Positions 37,839 to 45,624 of a DNA stretch of 64,000 nt are shown piece after piece. The position numbers and the translations under genes are program-made. Location: positions 294,513 through 358,512 of the forward strand of contig JACTNB010000024.1 in NCBI GenBank assembly GCA_014584345.1, given 5' to 3'. Within the stretch, counting starts at the first letter, position 1. Every line of letters starts with the position of its first letter. Below the pieces are notes generated by a model. That model saw nothing but the letters and a program-made list of their open reading frames with translations. It was not told where the DNA came from and searched no databases. The DNA comes from Planctomycetota bacterium (lineage in GTDB: Bacteria > Planctomycetota > Planctomycetia > Planctomycetales > Planctomycetaceae).

Positions 37839-38267
37839 GTCGCACCCTTCCCCAAGATCGGGATTTCGCCGAGGCCGTCCGGCCCCACGGGACTGTAATT
37901 ACCTGAATGAATACGAAGGAGACCTTCCCCGAGAGGTATTGCCATGGGATGTAAAGCAACGTGCAACATGTGGTACGCGGACAGGCCGGATTTCCCGCCC
38001 GGGTTAATAAAACACGATTGCAGACTTCGACGAACTAGCCTGGCCCGTGAGGAAGCGGGCCAAGCTTGGGCCTCGGTTTATCGCAAATACATTGCCAGAA
38101 TTGAGGTAGTGTCCAAGGAGTGTTCCATGAGGAACCGCCCGTCTGGCCCGCTTCCTGACGGGCGCGGCTAGTATTTCGGTCATTTTCGAGAAAAATACCA
38201 CATTGGTAACGGTGTGAGAAATGTGGATTCGAGTGCTCCGTGGGGGGAGGCGCGCGAGGATACGAGA
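37839..38267. other. Intergenic region with repeats inside the dcw-like cluster
   Basis: About 430 bp between the FtsL-like and FtsI-like genes. It contains the GCAACGTG...GGTACGC block at 37956-37978 (related to 1394-1416) and an inverted pair of REP/BIME cores. I see no gene. Confidence 0.55.
38034..38173. repeat. Inverted pair of REP/BIME-like cores
   Basis: The forward core CTAGCCTGGCCCGTGAGGAAGC starts at 38035 and its inverse GGCCCGCTTCCTGACGGGCG at 38145, about 80 bases apart, the same geometry as 31114-31255. The second arm is the better conserved. The pair splits the dcw-like cluster between the FtsL-like and FtsI-like genes. Confidence 0.82.
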
Positions 38268-38459
38268 TTATAGGGATTTATCGAGCAGGGCCTTCTGCAA
38301 CTCGAGTCGGAGTTGGGATTGTTCTTCCAGGAGGACCTGCTTCTGATATACCTGCCTGGCTTGCAGGGCCTGCAGATGCCGATATTCCCGTTCGCTGTTG
38401 ACGATCAGGAGGAGCACGGCGACCAGCAGCAGGAGCATCAATAAAAATCGTTTGAACAT
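38268..38459 (-). CDS. FtsL-like small membrane protein
   Basis: A 63-residue protein with one N-terminal hydrophobic segment (FLLMLLLLVAVLLLIV) and then a short amphipathic helix (EYRHLQALQARQVYQKQVLLEEQSQLRLELQ) that looks like a coiled coil. This bitopic layout, the size, and the position between rsmH and a class B PBP are what is expected of FtsL. Sequence identity to known FtsL is too low to be sure; FtsL proteins are poorly conserved. It is preceded by a CGGAG-type RBS. Alternative: an unrelated anchor protein. Confidence 0.6.
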   Translation of the reverse strand: MFKRFLLMLLLLVAVLLLIVNSEREYRHLQALQARQVYQKQVLLEEQSQLRLELQKALLDKSL

Positions 38460-38515
38460 GGGTTTGCTCCGATGTTCCCAACTTTGCGGTGATGCGAGAA
38501 TCGCGAAGAGATTGG

Positions 38516-40102
38516 TCAGCGCGTCACCGTATTGCCTGGTTCATACACAATCCGGCTGGCATCGCCTGGCATTTTCAGGACCACGCCATCCTTCAGCCTG
38601 TCGGGGGTGGGAAGTTTTTCCTTGTTGAGGTTATAAATTTCCACCCACCGCGAGGCGCGTCCCAAGTGCTTCATGGCGATATCGCTCAAGGTATCTTCCT
38701 TGCCAACGCGGTACATCGGCTGTCCGTTGTTGGTAAAGAAGAGTCCCTCTGGCAGAAGTTCACCCGCTTCGTCGCGCTGGTTCGCGCCGGGAATAATTCG
38801 GGCGTACAGTTTGTCCATGATCTCGGCTTCGGGGACCAGGATTTTCATGCCGGGCCGCAACTGCTTCGGATCGCCGACACGATGCCGATTGTGTTCGGCC
38901 AGGGCCTGGAAGTACCGTGCGGAGCCGTAAAGCTTTTGCGAGATCGACCAGTAACTTTCATCCGCCTTGACGGTATAGACACGGGCCGGGAGTTGATCGC
39001 CGGACCGTGGGCCCCCCTGGCTACTTTCCGCGGGAAACCCTTGCGTGGGAAGAGTGTTCCGAGGGGGCACACTCGATTCCTGGCGTGGGGTGGGGATGGG
39101 AGGGTTCGGCTTGGCGGATTCGCGGGGTTGCCGCTCCGGCATGGGGAACCCATCAAACGGATTGGGAACACTGCTGTTGTTGTCGCCGTTGCTGGTGGGG
39201 AAGCCTCCCTTGGGAGGCTCGTTCGCCGGGGGATTCCTGTTTCCCGAGCCTTCGGGAATCGGGACGGCATCGAAGGGATTGAAGGCCCCTTGCGGCGGAG
39301 TCGGTTTTTCCTCGGTATGTTGCACGGGGGTGAAGGGAGTGAACCCCCCGGCGGGCTTCGTCTCGTTGGCGGGAGTGACCTGGGTGGTCTGCTTTGGGGA
39401 CGTTCCGCCGGGGAAATCAAACGGATTTCCGTTGGCGGGAGGTTGGGCCGGTTCGTGTTGTTCGGCAACGGGAAACCCGCGTGTGGGAGCCTGCTGATTG
39501 GCCGGCGGGTTTTGCCGCGGGGGGAACGATTGGTCAAAGGGATTTTGTTTTTCGGCAGGTGTGGCGGGAGGGAAGCCGCTTCCCCCGGTATTAACGGATT
39601 GCGACTGCGATGCCGGTATTGCCTTGATGGGCTTGTTCCCCGTCTCGGGTATTGCTCCGGGGACTCCATCGAAGGGGTTGAACGGGCTGGCTTGTGGCGC
39701 AGGATTCGATTTTTGAACGGTTTTGGGATCGACGAACAAATCCTGGGGCGGCAGGGGGCGGCCTCCCTGGTTGCCGGGGGGCGTGGGATTGGCGGCCGTT
39801 TTTGGGGCATTATCGAACGGATTGGCGGGAGGATTCGCCGGAGGTTGAGCCGGGAAGTCTCGCTCGAACGGGAGTCGGCGCGGCTCATCGGAGACTACGG
39901 AACCGGGTTTCGGATCCGGTTTTCCCTGCGGGAATTGGTCGAAGGGAGAAGCGGGCGCGGACGTGTGGTCACGTCCGTTTGGCTCGTTTTGCATGGCGGC
40001 GAGCAGCTTTTTTTGGTGCTCCATTTTCTGCCAGACAACAACACCAAAGCAGGCGGCCAGTACGAACAGCAGCGCCAGTGTGAATTTCGTTTCCTTGGGC
40101 AT
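38516..40102 (-). CDS. LysM-domain protein with repeated NPFD motifs
   Basis: A 528-residue protein. An N-terminal membrane segment (FTLALLFVLAACFGVVVW) is followed by about 300 residues of Pro/Asn/Gln-rich linker containing at least six copies of a motif N-P-F-D (ANPFDNAPK, FNPFDGVPG, QNPFDQSF, GNPFDFPG, FNPFDAVPI, PNPFDGFPM). The C-terminal part has two LysM domains (from YTVKADESYWSISQKLYG and YRVGKEDTLSDIAMKHLG) that bind peptidoglycan. The repetitive linker is unusual for an LysM protein and may bind a partner. It lies between rsmH and the FtsL-like gene, which suggests a cell-wall or division role. Confidence 0.82.
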   Translation of the reverse strand: MPKETKFTLALLFVLAACFGVVVWQKMEHQKKLLAAMQNEPNGRDHTSAPASPFDQFPQGKPDPKPGSVVSDEPRRLPFERDFPAQPPANPPANPFDNAPKTAANPTPPGNQGGRPLPPQDLFVDPKTVQKSNPAPQASPFNPFDGVPGAIPETGNKPIKAIPASQSQSVNTGGSGFPPATPAEKQNPFDQSFPPRQNPPANQQAPTRGFPVAEQHEPAQPPANGNPFDFPGGTSPKQTTQVTPANETKPAGGFTPFTPVQHTEEKPTPPQGAFNPFDAVPIPEGSGNRNPPANEPPKGGFPTSNGDNNSSVPNPFDGFPMPERQPRESAKPNPPIPTPRQESSVPPRNTLPTQGFPAESSQGGPRSGDQLPARVYTVKADESYWSISQKLYGSARYFQALAEHNRHRVGDPKQLRPGMKILVPEAEIMDKLYARIIPGANQRDEAGELLPEGLFFTNNGQPMYRVGKEDTLSDIAMKHLGRASRWVEIYNLNKEKLPTPDRLKDGVVLKMPGDASRIVYEPGNTVTR

Positions 40103-40253
40103 GGGAATCTCCGCCCGAATTGAGGGGCATGACGCGAAAGGTCCGGAAGGAACCCGAGGGCTGCCTGAATCTCGTGAAGCAGGCAGGATGAGTTCGGGTA
40201 AGCCGAAACGGGACCACGTTGCGGCTCGATTCGCGAAAAACTTGAGTCATTTT

Positions 40254-41189
40254 TCAAATTGTGCCGGAAATATGATCAATTTCCGGTTTGGCGCGAATAC
40301 CGATTCTCAACTTTGCAGAGCGGCTGCGGGGGTTCATCTTGATTTCCAGTGGACTGGCAATCAGGGGCTTCTTGGACGAAATTTCCCAGACGGCTCGGTC
40401 GGCCAAGGCCTGCTTGACCAGCCGATCCTCCAGGGAATGAAATGTAATCACCGCCAGAATTCCGCCGGCCTTCAGGCAGGCGGGAGCAGTTTCCGTCATA
40501 AAGCGTTTCAGGTGTTCCAGTTCCGCATTGATGAAAATTCGCAGGGCCTGGAAGGTGCGTGTTGCGGGATGCGATTTTTCAGCACGCCGTCCCGGGCTGG
40601 AGCAGGCTTGTTCGATCAAGGCGACCAGATCGGATACCCGCAAAATCGGTCGGACGCGGCGCTGTTCCGTAATGGCCTGGGCGATCCGCGCGGCTTGGGG
40701 TTCTTCGCCGAACTCCGTCAACACGGTTGTAATTTCTGCAATATCCGCCCGATTGAGCCACTCGTGAACGGGTTTCCCCCGCGAGGTATCAAACCGCATG
40801 TCCAGGGAGCCCTGGGTGGCGAAGCCAAACCCTCTTTCGCGATCGGCCAATTGATCGGAGGAGAGTCCCAGATCGACCAGCAGGCGGTCGACGGTGGTAA
40901 GGCCTAATTCGGGCAGCAGCGTTTCGAGGTCGGCATAAGAGGCCTGCAGCAGTTCGAAAGCTTCCGGAGCCAGGGGAGCAAGCCGGGTTCGCGCCCGTTG
41001 AAGCATGCTGTCGTCCCGATCGAGCCCGATCAGTTTTCCGCCGGGCAGAATCCGTTTCAGGATTTCCGCGGAATGTCCTCCTGCGCCGACGGTGCCATCC
41101 ACAACATTCAACCCCGGTTTGAGGTCGAGGGCGGCAATGGTTTCCCGCAGCAGAACGGGACGATGAGACGTGTTATCGGGAGGAGTCAT
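40254..41189 (-). CDS. rsmH: 16S rRNA (cytosine-N4)-methyltransferase RsmH
   Basis: A 311-residue SAM-dependent methyltransferase (MraW/RsmH) that methylates C1402 in the 16S rRNA decoding centre. The motif VVDGTVGAGGHSAEIL near residue 35 is the SAM site, followed by IGLDRDDSMLQRA and DRLLVDLGLSSDQL. The C-terminal IITFHSLEDRLVK-type segment is present (VITFHSLEDRLVKQAL). It is the most upstream gene of the dcw-like cluster here; no mraZ gene precedes it. Confidence 0.96.
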   Translation of the reverse strand: MTPPDNTSHRPVLLRETIAALDLKPGLNVVDGTVGAGGHSAEILKRILPGGKLIGLDRDDSMLQRARTRLAPLAPEAFELLQASYADLETLLPELGLTTVDRLLVDLGLSSDQLADRERGFGFATQGSLDMRFDTSRGKPVHEWLNRADIAEITTVLTEFGEEPQAARIAQAITEQRRVRPILRVSDLVALIEQACSSPGRRAEKSHPATRTFQALRIFINAELEHLKRFMTETAPACLKAGGILAVITFHSLEDRLVKQALADRAVWEISSKKPLIASPLEIKMNPRSRSAKLRIGIRAKPEIDHISGTI

Positions 41190-41271
41190 GCGGGAAATTT
41201 ATCGGCGATCAGGGGGACCAGGTCTCCCGGGAACAACGGGGTTGCACAGGCACCGCCTCGGTTTTCAGTTT

Positions 41272-42705
41272 TCAGGCGAGAATTTCCCGGATCGGTTCCA
41301 CGTGTTCCACGCCGACAAGTTTCTGATCGAGTCCGCTGTAATAATACGAGAGGCGGTTCGGGTCCAACCCCATGCGATCCAAGATGGTGGCGTGTAGATG
41401 CTTGACGTGCAAGGGACGTTCCACGGCTGCTGCTCCCAGTTCGTCGGTGGCCCCGACGGAATGCCCCCCCTTGATGCCGCCCCCGGCCAGCCACATGGTG
41501 AAGCCGTAGGAATTGTGATCGCGCCCGCTCCCGACCGCGTATTCCGCGGTCGGCTGTCGACCGAACTCGCCTCCCCAGACCACAAGGGTATTATCGAGCA
41601 ACCCCCGCTGTTTGAGGTCGGCCAGCAGCCCGGCGATTGGTTTGTCGGTATTGCCGGCATGCAGGTTGTGATTTTTTTCCAGGTCGCCGTGCGCGTCCCA
41701 GTTGCTGTCATTGTGATTGCCACCCGAGTAGATTTGGATAAAGCGTACGCCGCGTTCCACCAGTCTGCGGGCGAGCAGGCATTTGCTGCCGAAGTCGCGT
41801 GTCCGTTCCTGATCCATGCCGTACAGGGCATGCGTTTGTGTGGTTTCCTGGGCGAAATCGACGGCTTCGGGGGCATGCACCTGCATGTTGTAGGCCAATT
41901 CGTAGGCGCGAATGCGTGCGGAGAGTTCCGAATAGTCGGCCCTGGTCGCCAGGTGCTGTTCGTTGGTGGAGCGGAGCGCGTTCAGCAGGTCGCGTTGCAA
42001 TTCCATCGTCATCCCCTCGGGCCGATTGAGGTCCAGAATCGGCGGGCCTTGGGAATTCAGCACCGTTCCCTGAAAACTGGCGGGCATGAATCCACTGGTC
42101 CAGTTCTTGGCGCCGCTGATCGGTCCTCCGGTCCTGTCCAGCATGACCACGTACCCGGGCAGATTTTTATTTTCCGATCCCAGTCCATAATTCACCCACG
42201 AGCCGAGCGTCGGGCTGCCGCTGAGAATCCGTCCCGAATTCATCATCAGCATGGCCGACCCGTGAATGGGGGAATCGGCCGTCATGGAGTGCAGGAAGGC
42301 GATGTCATCGACATGCCGGGCCACATGCGGAAACAGATCGCTGACCCACTTGCCACATTCGCCGTACTGGTGGAATTTCCAGCGGGGCTCCACAACGCGC
42401 CCGCCCGACTTGTGTCCGCCGCGACCGAAGGTTTTGACGTCGACCGTCTTGCCGTCCATGCCGGTCATGCGGGGCTTGTAATCGAAGGTGTCGATATGGC
42501 TGGGGCCGCCGTACATGAACAGGAAGATCACGTTGGTGGCCTTGCCGTGGAGTTCCGGATGCGAAGCGCCGCTACCGGTGCTCTCCGCCCAGGCGTTGGC
42601 GGGGAATTGTTCTTGCGCGAGCAGCGAGGCGAGGGCAACCGAACCAAAGCCCGCTCCTGCCTGCCAGACAAATTCCCGTCGCGTGCGTCCACAAAAATTT
42701 CGCAT
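41272..42705 (-). CDS. DUF1501 family protein with Tat signal (second pair)
   Basis: A 477-residue DUF1501 protein. The N-terminus TRREFVWQAGAGFGSVALASLL is a twin-arginine signal. It is followed by NVIFLFMYGGPSHIDTFD, HSMTADSPIHGSAMLMMN, LGSWVNYGLGSENKNLPGYV, LLARRLVERGVRFIQIYSGGNHND, and FGRQPTAEYAVGSGRDHN. The start is set at 42705, with GAGGGAC upstream; a longer frame to 43170 would overlap the DUF1553 gene. It is the downstream partner of the DUF1549/DUF1553 gene with a gap of about 47 bp. Confidence 0.9.
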   Translation of the reverse strand: MRNFCGRTRREFVWQAGAGFGSVALASLLAQEQFPANAWAESTGSGASHPELHGKATNVIFLFMYGGPSHIDTFDYKPRMTGMDGKTVDVKTFGRGGHKSGGRVVEPRWKFHQYGECGKWVSDLFPHVARHVDDIAFLHSMTADSPIHGSAMLMMNSGRILSGSPTLGSWVNYGLGSENKNLPGYVVMLDRTGGPISGAKNWTSGFMPASFQGTVLNSQGPPILDLNRPEGMTMELQRDLLNALRSTNEQHLATRADYSELSARIRAYELAYNMQVHAPEAVDFAQETTQTHALYGMDQERTRDFGSKCLLARRLVERGVRFIQIYSGGNHNDSNWDAHGDLEKNHNLHAGNTDKPIAGLLADLKQRGLLDNTLVVWGGEFGRQPTAEYAVGSGRDHNSYGFTMWLAGGGIKGGHSVGATDELGAAAVERPLHVKHLHATILDRMGLDPNRLSYYYSGLDQKLVGVEHVEPIREILA

Positions 42706-42752
42706 GATGTCCCTCGCATTGCGGAGTCGAAAACCGCTCCGCCCTGTCATGG

Positions 42753-45233
42753 TTAATCCAGAAACACGAACTCGTTCAAATTCAACAAATACAGGCAGAA
42801 ATACTTCAAGGCATCGGCATCGTCCAGATGGTGTTTCGTCTGGAGATCCGCGATCAATTTCAGGCTCCGCGTGCGTTCCTCCGAGGTAGGCTCGCGGGCG
42901 AGCGTCAGTTGCCAGCCGCGTTCCACGCGTTGGGGCAGGTCCGTTTCCGCTTCGCCCAGTCGCCGTGCCAACTGGGCCGCCTGGCGGTTCAGAAAGGCCC
43001 CATTCAGCATGTTCAGGGACTGTGCGGGTTGAATCGTGACGAACCGGGCTTCGCAAGTGACGTCGGTTTCGGGAAAATCGAATCCCGCCAGTTCCGGGGG
43101 AATCAGCGAACGCTTGATGTAAATATAGATGCTGCGGCGGTTCTGTTCTTCCGGGGAAGACTTTCCCCACCCTTGCCCCGGCTGAGACTGGGTTGCCAGC
43201 ACTTCCCGCGACAGTTCGGGATACATGCTGGGTCCGAACATTTTGCGATTCAGCGAACCCGAGGCGAGGAGAATTGCATCGCGGAGTTCCTCCGCTCCAA
43301 GCCTGCGGGGATCGAACCGCCAGAAGAAATCATTGCCGGGGTCCCTGCTCAGGGAATCGGCGACACTCACGGAGGATCGCCGATAGGCTTGAGACGTCAG
43401 GATGAGCCGATGAAGCGGTTTCATCCGCCAGCCTTCAGCGATGAACCTGCCAGCAAGCCAGTTCAGCAGTTCCGGATGAGTTGGAGGCGTGCCGAGCAGA
43501 CCGAAGTTGTTCGGGGTGCGGACAATACCCCGCCCGAAATGGTGTTGCCAGATTCGGTTCGCCATGACGCGGGCCGTCAGCCGATTCTCGGGCGAGGTGA
43601 TCCAATCGGCCAGTACGGATCGCCGACCGGCCGTGGTGGCGTGATTCCCGGGCAGGGGCAGTTCCGGCGTTTCGCTTTGAAACAGTCCGGGAAAGCCTGG
43701 CTGTACCGCTTCGCCGGGGACGTTTGGATTGCCGCGCAGCAGGATATGCGTTGGTTCGGGACGAGGGTTTTCCCGGGCGATACTCAGCACGGTTTCGCGG
43801 GGTGGAAATTGTTTTCGCGCCGCTTCCAGTTCTCGTTCGCGTTGCAGGAATTTTTCGTATTGAATCCGCTGGTCTTCCTCGAGATAGTCGCGGAGTTTGG
43901 CTTCGAGGAGCTTCTTGCGTTCTCCGGTTTCCGATTTCCGCTGATCCTCGGCGGACATTTTGACCACGCCCTGTTGTTCCAGTTCGAACATGCGGGTGCG
44001 CAGGTCACTCAGTTGGGCCTCGTTCTCCGCGTACAGGGCGACCACGCCGGGGGGAGAAACATCGGTCTGACTGTTGGTGCGTTCGTCCCCCCTGCGGGCG
44101 TAGGGAGTCAATCCCTGCAGGAACGCCAGCAGGCGATAATAATCGGATTGCGACAGCGGATCGACCTTGTGATCGTGGCAACGGCTGCAGTTCAGCGTCA
44201 GGCCCAGGATTCCCTGGCCGATGGTGGTCAGAATGCTGTCGAGTTCGTCGTAACGGGCCAGCAAGGGGTCGGCGGGTTCGTCATCCCAGATGCCGAGCCG
44301 ATAAAACCCCGTTGCCAGAATACTTTCCCGGTTTGGTTCGGGAAATTCGTCTCCCGCCAGTTGTTCCCTGAGGAACTGGTCGTAAGGCTTGTCCGCGTTG
44401 AAAGATTGAATGACGTAGTCGCGATACTTCCAGGCGTTCGGCTTGCCGCCGTCCCGTTCGAAGCTGTTGGTTTCGGCATACCGGACGACGTCGAGCCAGT
44501 GGCGTGCCCAGCGTTCGCCGTAATGCGGCGAAGCCAGCAGGCGTTCGACCAGTTGCTCGTAGGCATCGTGTGCGGGATCATTCACGAAGTCGGCAACTTC
44601 CTGCGGCGAGGGGGGCAAACCGGTCAGATCGAAGGTCACTCGTCGGATCAACGTGCGGCGATCGGCTGGAGGGCTTGGCGTCAGTTTCTGCTTGTGCAAC
44701 GAGGCCTCGATAAATCGATCGATCGGATTGTCGGACGCTCCGGGTGCAATCGCCTCGGGCACGGCCACGACAGGAACCGGTTCAAAAGCCCAATGCCGCG
44801 AAAACTCGGCTCCCTGCCGAATCCACTCCTCGAGCAGGCCGATTTCCCGATCCGTCAGGGCTTCCTGTTCGGGCGGAGGCATACGTTCGTCGAGATTCGC
44901 GGTCCGCACGCGCGCCAGTAGATGGCTTTGCTCGGGTTTCCCAGGCACAATTGCGTTTTCACCCGATTCGAGTGGTTGAATCGCGGCTTCTCCCAGGTGG
45001 AGTGCCAAGCCTCCTTCCGCGGCATCCGGACCGTGACACGCATAACACTTGCGCGCCAGAATAGGACGAATCTCGCGTGCGTAATCGATGGCCGAGACGG
45101 TGCTCGAGGAGACCTTGTCGTCGGCCCGCGCTTCCCTATTCAATGCTGACGCAAACAACGCCAGGCAACAGTAACACGCGGCAAGAAAGGCTTGCCCCCT
45201 TCTCGGAGCGGGCGAATTGCCAGAATGGACCAT
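42753..45233 (-). CDS. PSCyt1-DUF1549-DUF1553 protein (second copy)
   Basis: A protein of about 826 residues. It has a signal-like N-terminus (AFLAACYCCLALFASALN) and a PSCyt1 domain with a CxxCH motif (KCYACHGPDAAEGG). DUF1549 follows (NPIDRFIEASLHKQKLTPSP, DLTGLPPSPQEV, and a second CxxCH in CSRCHDHKVDPLS), then a middle coiled-coil section (ELEQQGVVKMSAEDQRKSETG) and DUF1553 (ENRLTARVMANRIWQHHFG). It is shorter than the 21249-24392 homologue because its middle region differs. It is followed by DUF1501 in the same order as the other pair. Start 45233 has AGGGGAAAG upstream; 45275 is an alternative. Confidence 0.88.
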   Translation of the reverse strand: MVHSGNSPAPRRGQAFLAACYCCLALFASALNREARADDKVSSSTVSAIDYAREIRPILARKCYACHGPDAAEGGLALHLGEAAIQPLESGENAIVPGKPEQSHLLARVRTANLDERMPPPEQEALTDREIGLLEEWIRQGAEFSRHWAFEPVPVVAVPEAIAPGASDNPIDRFIEASLHKQKLTPSPPADRRTLIRRVTFDLTGLPPSPQEVADFVNDPAHDAYEQLVERLLASPHYGERWARHWLDVVRYAETNSFERDGGKPNAWKYRDYVIQSFNADKPYDQFLREQLAGDEFPEPNRESILATGFYRLGIWDDEPADPLLARYDELDSILTTIGQGILGLTLNCSRCHDHKVDPLSQSDYYRLLAFLQGLTPYARRGDERTNSQTDVSPPGVVALYAENEAQLSDLRTRMFELEQQGVVKMSAEDQRKSETGERKKLLEAKLRDYLEEDQRIQYEKFLQRERELEAARKQFPPRETVLSIARENPRPEPTHILLRGNPNVPGEAVQPGFPGLFQSETPELPLPGNHATTAGRRSVLADWITSPENRLTARVMANRIWQHHFGRGIVRTPNNFGLLGTPPTHPELLNWLAGRFIAEGWRMKPLHRLILTSQAYRRSSVSVADSLSRDPGNDFFWRFDPRRLGAEELRDAILLASGSLNRKMFGPSMYPELSREVLATQSQPGQGWGKSSPEEQNRRSIYIYIKRSLIPPELAGFDFPETDVTCEARFVTIQPAQSLNMLNGAFLNRQAAQLARRLGEAETDLPQRVERGWQLTLAREPTSEERTRSLKLIADLQTKHHLDDADALKYFCLYLLNLNEFVFLD

Positions 45234-45624
45234 GCACTTTCCCCTGTTTCCGTTTCGGGCCACGGTCCTGCTCAATAATCCCCACGACCGCGCGTCTCCC
45301 CTCGAATCATCACTTATTTATGTGCATGATACGTAAATGTGGAGGTGAAGGGAATTCACAAAACCGCGGCAGGGGATCGCCTGTTCATGTTGCTGCGACA
45401 GAATTTATCGGGACATAGGCCTGGCAAGGGGGTTTCCACAACGCTGGCACGCAGCCTGTCAGTGGGAGGGGTAAGGCGGGAGACTCTCCGAGGAGAATCG
45501 GACTTGAGAATCTGACTGGCAGGCATCACACTCCGAAGTGTTTTGCTCCCTTTCGGGAGGGGCGTTGCGTCTTCTCCAAAAGCCGGAAGAGATTTGAAGG
45601 CACCAGACATAGAAAATCGAATTG
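45234..45624. other. Intergenic region, nothing recognised
   Basis: About 390 bp between divergent genes (DUF1553 on minus, M3 peptidase on plus). Several short frames on both strands lack similarity to any family I know. Promoters for both flanking genes are expected. Confidence 0.35.

Noticed and set aside
38489..40123. Long plus-strand open frame opposite the LysM gene
   Set aside because: Gly/Arg-rich antisense of the Pro-rich linker. The minus strand has a signal/anchor, LysM domains and a good ribosome site.
42828..44921. Long plus-strand open frame opposite the DUF1553 gene
   Set aside because: Antisense shadow of a clearly recognised PSCyt1/DUF1549/DUF1553 gene.
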